A DNA stretch of 15,666 nucleotides from contig CAKUTL010000041.1 in the NCBI GenBank assembly GCA_934692295.1, positions 1 through 15,666 on the forward strand. The letters are read 5' to 3'. Below, piece by piece: positions 6,338-14,677 of this stretch (positions are counted from its first letter, which is position 1; each line of letters begins with the position of its first letter). The translations under genes and the position numbers were made by a program. Source of the stretch: an uncultured Candidatus Melainabacteria bacterium (lineage in GTDB: Bacteria > Cyanobacteriota > Vampirovibrionia > Gastranaerophilales > Gastranaerophilaceae). Below the pieces are notes generated by a model. It was not told where the DNA came from. It did not search any database and saw only the letters and a program-made list of their open reading frames with translations.

Positions 6338-7528
6338 ATGAAAAAGATTTTAGTTACGTTATTTTTGTTTGGAATATTACAACTCGGAGCTTTAGCCCAA
6401 GATACAAATCTTACGTTTTTGTATATCAATGGTTCTAATAATAACGATACCAAAATGAAGGATTGGTACATTAAAGGTGTGAATAAACTTCATCCTGTGA
6501 TGAAAAAAAAGTTTGAAAACAATTCAACCATTAAAAAATGGTCAAAAGAAAACAAATTAGTTATTGAAGAAAAACCACAAATATTTTTCTGGGGTTATGA
6601 TAGCAAAACTGATTTGGATTTTGTAAAAGAAAGAATTGATATTTCAAAGGCTTATAGTTCAACTTTGGCTTATGAAGTTCGTAGTTTGTTAACTCAATTT
6701 ATGCACGATGCAATTTGGGTTCAAAAAACTCATAATATGCTGCCTATTTTGGATGACTTGAATGACGATGTAAAAGCTAATGCTAGTCAGGGACAAAATG
6801 TAATTTTGTTTGGGTATTCTGCCGGTTCGTTTGTAACTTATCAATACTTATTATACAAAATGCCTTATGTAAATATGGCTCAATTATTTAAGGCTTTGAA
6901 TGTTGATGAAGACACTCAAAAATTTGTTGAAGCAAATCCAAGAAAAGACACTTGTGTTTCTGCTTTGTCATATGACAAAGGGAATATTGGCGTAATGTCA
7001 AATACTGGTCATTTAGTTTTAAATCAAAACACGGAATTATTGAGAAAAAATTATCTAAAAATGGACGAAATGACAGATAAATACTGTGCCCCTAAAGACC
7101 ATGTTAAGGGCGTTGTGAATTTTGCAAGTCCTGTTCCTCTTTTCTATTCTGATATGGCTGATAAAAATTATGATTTCACTTTTTATAACAAATATTTAGT
7201 GAAATATATTATAGAAAATGGAATTTATTTTTTGACTGTTAATTTTAGAGAAGATCCGCTTGGTTTCCCTTCAAGTAAAAATTTAACTAACAAACAAATT
7301 GAAGAATTGTTAGGGTTGAAGATTGAAAATCCAACAGGTGTAATTTATGACTATTCAAGTGTTTGGTCAAAACGCTCTGCATTTTTGGCTCACACTTCTT
7401 ATTGGACAGCTCGTGGAACATTTGCAAAAGGAGTTGTTAAGGCATTTGTCAACGGCACAAAATTCCAGTATGATGAAAAATATCAAAATAAAGTTTTAAA
7501 AAAGAAAAGTAAAAAATCAGAGGTATAA
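6338..7528 (+). CDS. secreted protein with alpha/beta-hydrolase GxSxG motif
   Basis: The 396-aa protein has a clear signal peptide: MKK, hydrophobic core LVTLFLFGILQL, and likely cleavage after ALA at residue 20. At 159-163 VILFGYSAGSF is a strand-elbow-helix context with GYSAG, which marks Ser161 as the likely nucleophile of an alpha/beta hydrolase. FLYINGSNNND near the mature N-terminus could supply the oxyanion strand. Candidate partners are D306 (NFREDPLGF) and H352 (FLAHTSYW), which is inference from order alone. An in-frame ATG at 6320 would add six residues, but it precedes the likely -10 and gives a worse signal peptide. Substrate unknown; an esterase or lipase acting outside the cytoplasm is plausible. 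The C-terminus is very basic (KKKSKKSEV). It heads a tight group with the next genes (gaps of 5, 1 and 9 nt). Confidence 0.75.
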   Translation: MKKILVTLFLFGILQLGALAQDTNLTFLYINGSNNNDTKMKDWYIKGVNKLHPVMKKKFENNSTIKKWSKENKLVIEEKPQIFFWGYDSKTDLDFVKERIDISKAYSSTLAYEVRSLLTQFMHDAIWVQKTHNMLPILDDLNDDVKANASQGQNVILFGYSAGSFVTYQYLLYKMPYVNMAQLFKALNVDEDTQKFVEANPRKDTCVSALSYDKGNIGVMSNTGHLVLNQNTELLRKNYLKMDEMTDKYCAPKDHVKGVVNFASPVPLFYSDMADKNYDFTFYNKYLVKYIIENGIYFLTVNFREDPLGFPSSKNLTNKQIEELLGLKIENPTGVIYDYSSVWSKRSAFLAHTSYWTARGTFAKGVVKAFVNGTKFQYDEKYQNKVLKKKSKKSEV

Positions 7529-7533
7529 TTAAG

Positions 7534-8133
7534 ATGACACAAACTAAGGTTAATTCGGTTTTATTTGACCCAGGATATGCACAACATACAACAATTTTAT
7601 CTATGAGTTCGGAGTATATTTATGCTCAAATAAATCAATTTAAAAATATGAACCAGAGAAAAATGAAGTTTAAAATGTTGTTCCCTCAACTTGTTAGGAT
7701 GTCTGATAATAATGTGGGCTTTTGTTTAGGAAGTCTTTTGTGGGCAGTGTATATAAAATCCTTAGGTGATAATATCGAAATTGAAGGAAATCCTTGTATT
7801 GGCGGAACTTATGACGAAGCTGAAACAGTAGAAGAAGCAGATTTTTCAATTTCATTTTTTGAAAAATTAAACAAAGATTCAAAATATTATCTTGGCAAAG
7901 AATACAAATATGATGAAATTCTTGTGAAAATTTTGGAAGTCTATAAGGAATTTTTGACATTGAATTGTGGTTTTGTAAGCACAAAAATCACTGGTGATGT
8001 GCAATTACCACGAGGGATTAAAACTCCTGATGAAAGATCTTTAGAACAAATTCACGAAAAAATTCAAGAAGTTATTAAAACCGGAAAACTTTTGGATTTG
8101 TTGCCAATGTTTAGTTTAATTTACGAAGGTTAA
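7534..8133 (+). CDS. hypothetical cytoplasmic protein, 199 aa
   Basis: I do not recognise this family. The protein has no signal peptide and no convincing membrane helix. The first third is basic (QFKNMNQRKMKFKMLFPQLVRM), the middle holds an acidic stretch (YDEAETVEEADFS), and the end looks helical (LEQIHEKIQEVIKTGKLLDLLPMF). A short GFCLGSLLWAVYIKSLG segment is the most hydrophobic part. It starts 5 nt after the hydrolase stop and ends 1 nt before nagZ, so co-transcription is likely. The Shine-Dalgarno candidate is AGAGG near 7519-7523, inside the end of the previous gene. Confidence 0.75.
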   Translation: MTQTKVNSVLFDPGYAQHTTILSMSSEYIYAQINQFKNMNQRKMKFKMLFPQLVRMSDNNVGFCLGSLLWAVYIKSLGDNIEIEGNPCIGGTYDEAETVEEADFSISFFEKLNKDSKYYLGKEYKYDEILVKILEVYKEFLTLNCGFVSTKITGDVQLPRGIKTPDERSLEQIHEKIQEVIKTGKLLDLLPMFSLIYEG

Positions 8134-8134
8134 G

Positions 8135-9109
8135 ATGGTGGTATCTTTAAAAGAAAAATTATATCAAATGTTTATTCTTGGTACGGGTGAATATGCTCAT
8201 ACTGCCTTGCAAAATGGGTTAGGCGGGATAATTTTCTTCACTAAAGATATTCAGTCGATAGAACAGTTTGAATCTCTTATTGCTAGTGTGAAAAAAGATT
8301 CAATTATCCCTCCGTTTTTAGCTATTGATCAAGAAGGTGGAAGGGTTGAGAGGACTGAAAATATTCATCACGGAAAGAAATATTTGTCTGCAAAGTTTGC
8401 ATATGAAAAAGGGGAAGATTTTTTAGCTAATCAGACAAAAGAAATTGCAAAAGAGCTTAAAAGTTATGGGATAAATCTAAATTTCGCTCCTTGTGTGGAT
8501 ACTAATACTAACCCAAAAAATCCAATTATTGGGGAACGAGCTTTTTCATCAAATCCAGATGATGTGATTAAAGGTGAAAAAATTGTATCTAAGATTTATA
8601 AAGATTTTGGAATAATTCCTTGTGTTAAACATTTCCCTGGACATGGGGATGCTAATGCAGATAGCCATTTGACACTTCCAAAAATTTTATTGTCTTTAGA
8701 AGAGATGGAAAAAACTCATATAAAGCCTTTTAAAGAAGCAATTAAGAATGGAATTGAGATGGTTATGGTTGCCCATTTACATTGTTCTTGTTTTGAAAAG
8801 GATGAAATTCCTACATCTTTGAGTAAGAATGCAATTGACTATCTTAGAAATAAATTACACTTTGATGGGGTTGTAATTTCTGATGATATGGTTATGAAAG
8901 GTGTTTCAAAATTCGGAGATGTCGAGGCTTGTCTTATGGGTATTCGGGCTGGAATAAATTTATTTATCTATCGATTTGCGGATAAAAATACTTATGACAT
9001 AATTGAAAAGGTTTATAAAATCGCATTAGAAGATGAAAATTTACAAAATCTAATTGAAAAATCTTATACTAAAATAATGAATTTAAAGAAAAAATATTTG
9101 TTTAAATAG
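8135..9109 (+). CDS. nagZ: beta-N-acetylhexosaminidase, glycoside hydrolase family 3 (NagZ type)
   Basis: The 324-aa protein has the single-domain length of NagZ enzymes. Motifs seen are LGGIIFFTKDI, AIDQEGGRVER, LNFAPCVDTNTNPKNPIIGERAFS, and KHFPGHGDANADSH at 165-178, where D176/H178 is the family's catalytic acid-base dyad. SDDMVMKGV around 249-257 contains the Asp nucleophile. NagZ removes GlcNAc from muropeptides (GlcNAc-anhydroMurNAc peptides) in peptidoglycan recycling. No signal peptide is present, so a cytoplasmic recycling role is expected. The ATG follows the upstream stop by 1 nt, with GAAGG about 6 nt before it inside the previous gene, which fits translational coupling. The annotation is firm; the exact aryl-sugar or muropeptide preference cannot be read here. 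Confidence 0.93.
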   Translation: MVVSLKEKLYQMFILGTGEYAHTALQNGLGGIIFFTKDIQSIEQFESLIASVKKDSIIPPFLAIDQEGGRVERTENIHHGKKYLSAKFAYEKGEDFLANQTKEIAKELKSYGINLNFAPCVDTNTNPKNPIIGERAFSSNPDDVIKGEKIVSKIYKDFGIIPCVKHFPGHGDANADSHLTLPKILLSLEEMEKTHIKPFKEAIKNGIEMVMVAHLHCSCFEKDEIPTSLSKNAIDYLRNKLHFDGVVISDDMVMKGVSKFGDVEACLMGIRAGINLFIYRFADKNTYDIIEKVYKIALEDENLQNLIEKSYTKIMNLKKKYLFK

Positions 9110-9118
9110 GAGTTTAGA

Positions 9119-9736
9119 ATGAAGAAAAAAGGAATTTTAATCTTAATTTTAACGTTAGTTATTTTTGGTGTCTTGGGTTGTGGAATATATTATTTTTTTA
9201 AAAATAACCCTGTAAAATCTAAAGATGAGGATAGAATTTCTAAAGAAGAGTTGCAATATATATTAGATAATTTTGAGATGTCGCAAGTTGATGTTCGTAA
9301 AATTCCAACGGATGTTTTGACTTATTCAAAAAAATTGAAATTGTTTGATAATATTTATTACGCAAAGAATCTTGTTTTTGTCTATGGTTATGAAAAAAAT
9401 TCTAAGATAAAATATGTTTCAGAAAAGTTTCATAAGAATATTCAAAAAGAGTTATCAAAGAGTGGTATGGATGAAAAGTACGAAGTTATCACTATTTCAA
9501 GACCGGAAGCAAAAGTTAGTGCGGTGATGAAGAAACTTAAAATAGATGTACCGGATGAAGAGGTGTATTCTTGTGATTTAAGAGATGGTGATTTGAAGGG
9601 AATTATGAATATAGTTGAAACTACGGCAGAATGTTATTCAGGAGCTTGTATTGTAAATCCAAAAACAAAAGAATATATAGTTCTTCCTAAGGCTTATCCT
9701 GAAATAATTTTAAAAGTATTAGAAGAATATAAATAA
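9119..9736 (+). CDS. membrane-anchored hypothetical protein, 205 aa
   Basis: One N-terminal hydrophobic segment (residues 5-27, GILILILTLVIFGVLGCGIYYFF) is followed by a charged region and a globular domain. VLGC at 18-21 loosely resembles a lipobox, but the hydrophobic run continues past the Cys, so a transmembrane anchor is more likely. In the domain, NLVFVYGYE, a long basic helix, KYEVITISRPEAK, and SGACIVNPKTKEYIVLPKAYPEIILKVL follow in an order that could be a thioredoxin-like fold. There is no CxxC motif, only ECYSGAC, and this idea is weak. AGGAG overlapping the nagZ stop lies 7 nt before the ATG. It probably forms the last gene of the nagZ transcript, since glyA has its own promoter. 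Confidence 0.75.
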   Translation: MKKKGILILILTLVIFGVLGCGIYYFFKNNPVKSKDEDRISKEELQYILDNFEMSQVDVRKIPTDVLTYSKKLKLFDNIYYAKNLVFVYGYEKNSKIKYVSEKFHKNIQKELSKSGMDEKYEVITISRPEAKVSAVMKKLKIDVPDEEVYSCDLRDGDLKGIMNIVETTAECYSGACIVNPKTKEYIVLPKAYPEIILKVLEEYK

Positions 9737-9745
9737 ATTTACAAT

Positions 9746-9774
9746 TTGCGAAAATTTTTCAGAAATTATATAAT
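9746..9774 (+). promoter_or_regulatory. glyA promoter
   Basis: TTGCGA (9746-9751), 17 nt, TATAAT (9769-9774). The predicted start near 9781 leaves a short leader that begins at the site AAAGGAG (9781-9787), which is 11 nt from the ATG at 9799. Confidence 0.65.
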
Positions 9775-9798
9775 CCATAAAAAGGAGTATTTTAGAAC

Positions 9799-11037
9799 AT
9801 GAATTTAGAGCATATAGAAAAAGTAGATCCTCAAGTTGCTGAGGAAATTAAATTAGAATTAAAACGACAACAAGAAAATATCGAGCTTATCGCAAGTGAA
9901 AACTTTACATCTGAAGCTGTAATGGAGGCTTGCGGAAGTGTTTTAACTAATAAATACGCAGAAGGAAAACCTCACAAAAGATATTACAATGGTTGTGAAC
10001 ATATTGATGTAATTGAAGAAATTGCACAAAAAAGAGCTTGTGAATTATTTGGTATGGATCATGCCAATGTTCAACCTCACAGTGGTGCTCAGGCTAATAT
10101 GGCAGTGTTTATGGCAACTATGAAACCTGGTGATAAAGTTTTGAGTATGGATTTGTCAAATGGTGGACACTTATCTCACGGTTCTCCTGTAAACTTTTCT
10201 GGTTTGTATTTTGATGTTAAAAGTTATGGAATTAATGAAAATGGTGAAATTGATTATGAAAATGTTCGCCAATTGGCAATTGAACATAAGCCAAAATTAA
10301 TCATTTGCGGAGCTAGTAATTATTCAAAAGTTATTGATTTTAGAAAGTTTCGTGAAATTGCAGATGAAGTTGGTGCTTTGTTGTTGGCTGATATTGCTCA
10401 CATTGCCGGACTTGTTGCGGCTGGAATTCATCCTTCTCCTGCTCCTTATTGTGATTTTGTTACAACAACAACTCACAAATCTCTAAGAGGTCCAAGAGGC
10501 GGAATTATTATGTGCAAAGAACAATTTGCAAAAGATATTGATAAGGCTGTTTTCCCAGGTTTGCAAGGTGGACCTTTGGAACATATTATCGCAGGTAAAG
10601 CAGTTGCACTTTTAGAAGCATCAAAACCGGAATTTAAGGTTTATGCAGAACAAATTGTAAAAAATGCAAAAGCTCTTGCCCAAGGATTGATGGACGAAGG
10701 TCTTGATATTGTTGGGGGAATGACAGAAAACCATTTGATGACTTTAGACCTTAGAAAAACAGGTAAAACTGGTAAAGATATTGCGAACGTTTTAGAACGA
10801 GTTGGTATCACTGCTAATAAAAATACTGTTCCAAATGATCCGCAAAGTCCATTTGTTACAAGTGGTATCAGATTGGGTACTCCTGCTGTAACAACAAGAG
10901 GTTTTAAAGAAGAAGATATGAAGGAAGTTGCAAAAATTATTGCATCTGCGGTATTTTCGTCAGATAATGAAGTTGCACTAAAAGAATTGAGAGCTAAATC
11001 TCTTGATTTGTGCAAAAAACACCCATTATATAACTAA
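9799..11037 (+). CDS. glyA: serine hydroxymethyltransferase
   Basis: The 412-aa protein matches bacterial GlyA length and sequence throughout. QENIELIASENFTSEAV, NKYAEGKPHKRYYNGCEHID, VQPHSGAQANMAVF and LLADIAHIAGLVAAG are standard blocks. TTTTHKSLRGPRGG places the pyridoxal phosphate lysine at K227. The C-terminal GIRLGTPAVTTRGFKEEDM is also diagnostic. The enzyme converts serine and tetrahydrofolate to glycine and 5,10-methylene-tetrahydrofolate in the cytoplasm, feeding one-carbon metabolism. It has its own sigma-70-like promoter. The stop codon overlaps an AAGGAG site (11036-11041) that must serve the following transferase gene, so the two genes are likely co-transcribed. Confidence 0.98.
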   Translation: MNLEHIEKVDPQVAEEIKLELKRQQENIELIASENFTSEAVMEACGSVLTNKYAEGKPHKRYYNGCEHIDVIEEIAQKRACELFGMDHANVQPHSGAQANMAVFMATMKPGDKVLSMDLSNGGHLSHGSPVNFSGLYFDVKSYGINENGEIDYENVRQLAIEHKPKLIICGASNYSKVIDFRKFREIADEVGALLLADIAHIAGLVAAGIHPSPAPYCDFVTTTTHKSLRGPRGGIIMCKEQFAKDIDKAVFPGLQGGPLEHIIAGKAVALLEASKPEFKVYAEQIVKNAKALAQGLMDEGLDIVGGMTENHLMTLDLRKTGKTGKDIANVLERVGITANKNTVPNDPQSPFVTSGIRLGTPAVTTRGFKEEDMKEVAKIIASAVFSSDNEVALKELRAKSLDLCKKHPLYN

Positions 11038-11048
11038 GGAGAAGAATT

Positions 11049-12086
11049 ATTATTATCAGGTTAACACATGCACATATAATCGGAACAATTATAGCCTATA
11101 TCTTTGGGGTATTCTTGGTTCCTATGGTAATTAGCTTTTCAAAAAAGGAAGGTTTAGTTGACGTTCCAAATGCAAGAAAAATTCATACCAAACCAATTTC
11201 CAGAATTGGTGGTGTTGCGATTTGGGCAAGCACGATGTTAACGTTTTTATTCTTAGTTTTATTGAGTTATTACCCATATGGGAAGCTTGTTTCAGGAATT
11301 TTGCTTGGCGGTTCTTTGATGTTTCTGTTAGGATTAATTGATGACGTCTATGGACTTGGTGCAAAATTTAAGTTGTTAATTCAAGTTTCAATTGCGACTG
11401 TTGTGTACCTTTTAGGGGTGCAAATCAATAGTGTTCCTTTCTTTGGGGGTATTGATTTAGGGTGGTTTTCATATCCTATAACTTTGTTATGGATTGTCGG
11501 AATTTCTAACGCAATGAATTTTATTGATGGTGTTGATGGACTTGCTGGCTCTGTTGTTACGGTAAACGCAGTAACATTAGCTATTTTGGCGATTACTTTA
11601 TCTCCTCCAAACCCAATTAGTGCTTTAATTGGATTTATTTTAGCAGGTTCAATGTTAGCGTTTTTAACTTTTAATTTCAATCCAGCTAAAATATTTATGG
11701 GCGATAGTGGTTCATTGTTCTCTGGTTTTTTACTTGCAACAATTTCTATTACTGGAGTTATGAAAGTTGCAACTTTGGCTATTTTACTTCCTTTTGTCGT
11801 TTTAGCTGTGCCAATTATTGATATTACTTACGCTAGTTTGCGTAGAATTTGCAAGGGGCAATCACCATTTGTTGCTGATGCAGAGCATATTCATCACAAG
11901 TTATTGCATGCAGGATTTTCTCAAAAGAAAACTGTTTGTATTTTGACATCTGTTGCAATTATTGCGGGTGGTCTGGCATGTTTATTTGCGAGTCATAATG
12001 CAATAAAATATGATTTCTTTTTAACTTTAGCTCTTGTTGGCATTATGCTTTTATTGAATCTTGTAAGAGTGTTGACAAAGAAATAA
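11049..12086 (+). CDS. WecA/TagO/MraY-family polyprenyl-phosphate sugar-1-phosphate transferase, probable ATT start
   Basis: Counting from the ATT at 11049 gives 345 aa. Motifs in order are GLVDVPNARKIHTKPISRIGG (ends about residue 56), LIDDVYG (D98, D99), NFIDGVDGLAG (D160, D163), MGDSGSLFSGF (D219) and HIHHKLLHAGFS (H280, H282, H283), in a very hydrophobic multi-pass protein. These match the GT4-type enzymes that move GlcNAc-1-P or MurNAc-pentapeptide-1-P to undecaprenyl phosphate. The soluble motifs favour the WecA/TagO branch over MraY. The first in-frame TTG (11115) and ATG (11124) would cut off the first membrane helix (about THAHIIGTIIAYIFGVFLVP) and have no AGGAG. The frame is open back to a stop at 11031 and contains ATT codons at 11046, 11049 and 11052; AAGGAG (11036-11041) is 7 nt from the second. 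The start is therefore uncertain, the function call firm. Confidence 0.85.
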   Translation: MIIRLTHAHIIGTIIAYIFGVFLVPMVISFSKKEGLVDVPNARKIHTKPISRIGGVAIWASTMLTFLFLVLLSYYPYGKLVSGILLGGSLMFLLGLIDDVYGLGAKFKLLIQVSIATVVYLLGVQINSVPFFGGIDLGWFSYPITLLWIVGISNAMNFIDGVDGLAGSVVTVNAVTLAILAITLSPPNPISALIGFILAGSMLAFLTFNFNPAKIFMGDSGSLFSGFLLATISITGVMKVATLAILLPFVVLAVPIIDITYASLRRICKGQSPFVADAEHIHHKLLHAGFSQKKTVCILTSVAIIAGGLACLFASHNAIKYDFFLTLALVGIMLLLNLVRVLTKK

Positions 12087-12100
12087 TTTTTTGTTACAAT
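12072..12100 (+). promoter_or_regulatory. strong promoter before a non-coding region
   Basis: A perfect TTGACA (12072-12077) lies inside the last codons of the transferase gene, followed after 17 nt by TACAAT (12095-12100, 5 of 6). The predicted start is at about 12106-12107. No gene of convincing length follows, which points to an RNA product. Confidence 0.7.
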
Positions 12101-12105
12101 ACAAC

Positions 12106-12325
12106 AGAACGAGAACTTGATTACTCAGTTTTGTGCGGAGTTTTTTACAAGGTATAAAATATTTAAGTGCAAGTTCTTACATATAACTAAGTTAAGCGAT
12201 TGTAGATTAGCTTGACTGCATTGGTTGATGTTAGATAGCATAGTCAAATATAAATAAGCTTATAATAAAATATACAAATAATTGAGTCTAAATGAGGTCA
12301 GGTTGTGTAACCTGCCTTTTCTTTT
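12106..12325 (+). ncRNA. candidate structured small RNA of about 220 nt, class unknown
   Basis: The only sizeable gap in the window (12087-12328) has a near-consensus promoter at its start and an intrinsic terminator at its end, with no supported protein between. Internal pairing is visible. AGAACTTG (12112-12119) pairs with CAAGTTCT (12170-12177), extended by a G-U pair. TTGACT (12212-12217) pairs with AGTCAA (12242-12247). ACTCAGTT (12123-12130) can pair with AATTGAGT near 12280-12287. The size and the independent strong promoter fit a housekeeping regulator such as 6S RNA, but I cannot match 6S, SRP, RNase P, tmRNA or a riboswitch by eye. The class is left open. Confidence 0.55.
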
Positions 12326-12326
12326 T
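12295..12326 (+). terminator. intrinsic terminator of the candidate RNA
   Basis: A 9-bp stem with one bulged T: AGG-T-CAGGTT (12295-12304), loop GTGT, AACCTGCCT (12309-12317). It is followed by a tract TTTCTTTTTG. On the minus strand the hairpin is followed by no T-run, so it is oriented for the plus-strand RNA. It ends 3 nt before the priA stop codon. Confidence 0.85.
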
Positions 12327-12328
12327 GT

Positions 12329-14638
12329 TTATAAAATATCTAATGGATCGACGTCAATAGTCATTCTTATATCTTTTGGAGCCGTAATTTTGTTTAGGAA
12401 ACTTGATATAAATTGGTGTCCTTTTTGGTCGAGTTTGTTTTTTATAATTATTTGAAATCTGTAATAGCTATTGATTCTCTCAATTACACAAGGGGTTGGA
12501 CCAAGAACTTCTAACCTTTCTCCAAAACCAAATTTTTCAATCATTGTGCAAAGTCGTAGTGCAATTTCTTGAGCGGCTTTTTCTGCTCGGAAGTTGTTTG
12601 TGGAACTCAAAATTAGTCGGATAATTTGGCTAAATGGTGGGTAATCAAAATCTTCTCTGGATTGAATTTCTTTTTCGTAGAACTCTGAGTAATTTTGCGA
12701 TTTTGCACTTTCAAGAGCATAATATTCTGGGTTGTATGTTTGGAAAAATACTCGCCCTTTGAATTCTCCTCTTCCTGCTCGCCCTGCAACTTGTGTTAAA
12801 AGTTGAAATCCCCGTTCTGAGGCTCTAAAATCTGGGAGGTTGAAACTTGCATCGGCTGAAATTACTCCAACTAATGTTACATTTGGATTGTCTAGACCTT
12901 TTGCAATCATTTGAGTTCCTACTAAAATATCGATATCTCCACGTTGGAATTTTTCTAAAAGTCTGATATGTTCGCCTTTGCGAACTAGTACATCACTATC
13001 AATTCTTTCAACATTGTAGCTTGGATAAAGTTCTTTTATTAATTGCTCAATTTTTTGAGTTCCTGTGCCAGAATTTTTTAATCCTTCAAAACCACAGTTT
13101 GGACATACATCTGGGAAATATTCAACGTGGTTGCAGTAGTGACATTTTAGCATTTTATCTTTTGCGTGCCAAATCATTGGGATTGCACAATTAGGGCATT
13201 CAATTACGTGTCCGCAACCTTGGCATTGCGTGTATGTTGAATAACCTCTTCGATTTATTAGTAAAATTACCTGTTGATTGTTATCAAGTGTTTCTTGAAT
13301 TGCAGTTTGTAGAGGTTTAGAAATCTGACTTTTGTAGGCTGCTCGGCCATATTCTTGCATATTGATTACTGTTACCGGTGCAACTTTAGCGTTGTTGTAG
13401 CGTTTTAACATTTCAAACAAGTGGTTTGAATTTACCGCCCTATAGTAACTTGAAATATCCGGGGTTGCGGAACCTAAAATTAGTGGACAGTTATTAAATT
13501 CTGCCAATTTTCTTGCAACAAGTCTTGCATCATATCTTGGTGCTGGGGAGGTTTGTTTATATGCACTTTCGTGTTCTTCATCGATAATTATTAATCCGAT
13601 ATCTTTTAGAGGGGCAAATACTGCCGATCTTGCTCCTGCAAGAATTTTTATTTCATTCTTATAAAGTTTTTGCCAAACATCGTATCTTTCACCTTCGGAA
13701 ATGCTACTGTGCCAAATTGCAACATCTTGAGTTCCGAATTTTTTTGCTAGTCTTTTGGTCAATTGAGAAGCTAAAGCTATTTCTGGAGCTAAAAATAGAA
13801 CATTTTTCCCAGCTTTAATAGTGTCATCGATTAGTTTGAAATAAACTTCTGTTTTTCCACTCGCCGTAACTCCGTGTAGCAAAATTTGTGGAGATTTTTG
13901 TATTTTAATTTGTTCCGAAATTCCTTCATAAACTTTCTGTTGAGTTTCAGAAAGGGTAAATAAATCCTCTTTTTTATCAATGTGTAAAATGTCTAAAGGA
14001 TTTCTGTAAATTTGTTCTTCGGTTAATTTTATACAACCTAAGGTTTCTAATTTTTTAATTGTTGCACGGGTCGTTTTTGCTTTTTTTTCAAAATCAATTA
14101 GTGAAATTTTTCCAAGAGTTTTTAATTGTTCTAAGATTTCTAGTTGTCTTTTGGTTGCACCATCTGTTTTTACAAATTCTATTATTTGTTCTGTTTTTAG
14201 AGATTTTTCGATTAGTTTTAGTGGGATTGCGGTATTTAAAACTGTTATCAAATCTGAACAATAATAATTTGCAACCCACTCTAAAAGTTTTAGGTATTCA
14301 ACTGAAAATAGTGGAGTTTCGTCTAAAATCTTGTTAACTTTTTTTGCTCTTATTTCTGGAGGTAAATATTCTGAAAAACCTACACAAAATGCGTTGATTA
14401 ATCCTTGGCGACCAAAAGGAACGAGTAATGCTTGACCTATTTTTATTTTAGATTGCATTTCAGGAGGAATTAAGTAGCTGAACGTTTTTACTCCTAATGC
14501 TTTGAGATTTACAAGACAAACTGCGTATTTGTGAGAAATAAAATAAGGATTATCAGCCACTTCAGATGGTTCACGTTTTTTTAGTGTTAATTTACGTGAC
14601 GGAACTTCAAATAATTTGTTCTGAATACCATCTTCCAT
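12329..14638 (-). CDS. priA: primosomal protein N' (PriA), replication restart helicase
   Basis: The 769-aa protein is within the PriA range. The N-terminal 3'-DNA-binding region (about 30-130) begins YAVCLVNLKALGVKTFSYLIP. Walker A GVTASGKT is at 256-263 (K262), the DEEH box at 353-356, GSATPDISSYY at about 389, and motifs IV-VI include GTQMIAKGLDNPNVTLVGV and QVAGRAGRGEFKG. Eight zinc-binding Cys (472, 475, 481, 484, 499, 502, 512, 515) are all present. PriA reloads the replicative helicase at stalled forks. The ATG is preceded by AAAGGA (minus, 14648-14653) at 9 nt. A TATAAT lies at 14656-14661 (minus) without a good -35, so transcription may also come from the PC4-like gene just upstream. 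No key residue appears to be missing. Confidence 0.97.
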   Translation of the reverse strand: MEDGIQNKLFEVPSRKLTLKKREPSEVADNPYFISHKYAVCLVNLKALGVKTFSYLIPPEMQSKIKIGQALLVPFGRQGLINAFCVGFSEYLPPEIRAKKVNKILDETPLFSVEYLKLLEWVANYYCSDLITVLNTAIPLKLIEKSLKTEQIIEFVKTDGATKRQLEILEQLKTLGKISLIDFEKKAKTTRATIKKLETLGCIKLTEEQIYRNPLDILHIDKKEDLFTLSETQQKVYEGISEQIKIQKSPQILLHGVTASGKTEVYFKLIDDTIKAGKNVLFLAPEIALASQLTKRLAKKFGTQDVAIWHSSISEGERYDVWQKLYKNEIKILAGARSAVFAPLKDIGLIIIDEEHESAYKQTSPAPRYDARLVARKLAEFNNCPLILGSATPDISSYYRAVNSNHLFEMLKRYNNAKVAPVTVINMQEYGRAAYKSQISKPLQTAIQETLDNNQQVILLINRRGYSTYTQCQGCGHVIECPNCAIPMIWHAKDKMLKCHYCNHVEYFPDVCPNCGFEGLKNSGTGTQKIEQLIKELYPSYNVERIDSDVLVRKGEHIRLLEKFQRGDIDILVGTQMIAKGLDNPNVTLVGVISADASFNLPDFRASERGFQLLTQVAGRAGRGEFKGRVFFQTYNPEYYALESAKSQNYSEFYEKEIQSREDFDYPPFSQIIRLILSSTNNFRAEKAAQEIALRLCTMIEKFGFGERLEVLGPTPCVIERINSYYRFQIIIKNKLDQKGHQFISSFLNKITAPKDIRMTIDVDPLDIL

Positions 14639-14677
14639 TTTTGATAATCCTTTTTATTATAATATTTTTATCTTTGA

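Noticed and set aside
7524..7529. TATAAT just before the gene at 7534
   Set aside because: It is formed by the last codon and stop of the hydrolase gene, is only 4 nt from the ATG, and no -35 was established; an operon explains the gene better.
9173..9184. Lipobox-like VLGC in the protein at 9119
   Set aside because: The hydrophobic stretch continues beyond the Cys, which fits a membrane anchor better than a lipoprotein.
11068..11079. ATG after glyA as a start for the transferase
   Set aside because: It is in the wrong frame and reaches a stop after three codons.
12117..12215. A 32-codon frame from a TTG inside the candidate RNA
   Set aside because: It has no Shine-Dalgarno site, no recognisable sequence, and the visible base pairing explains the region better.
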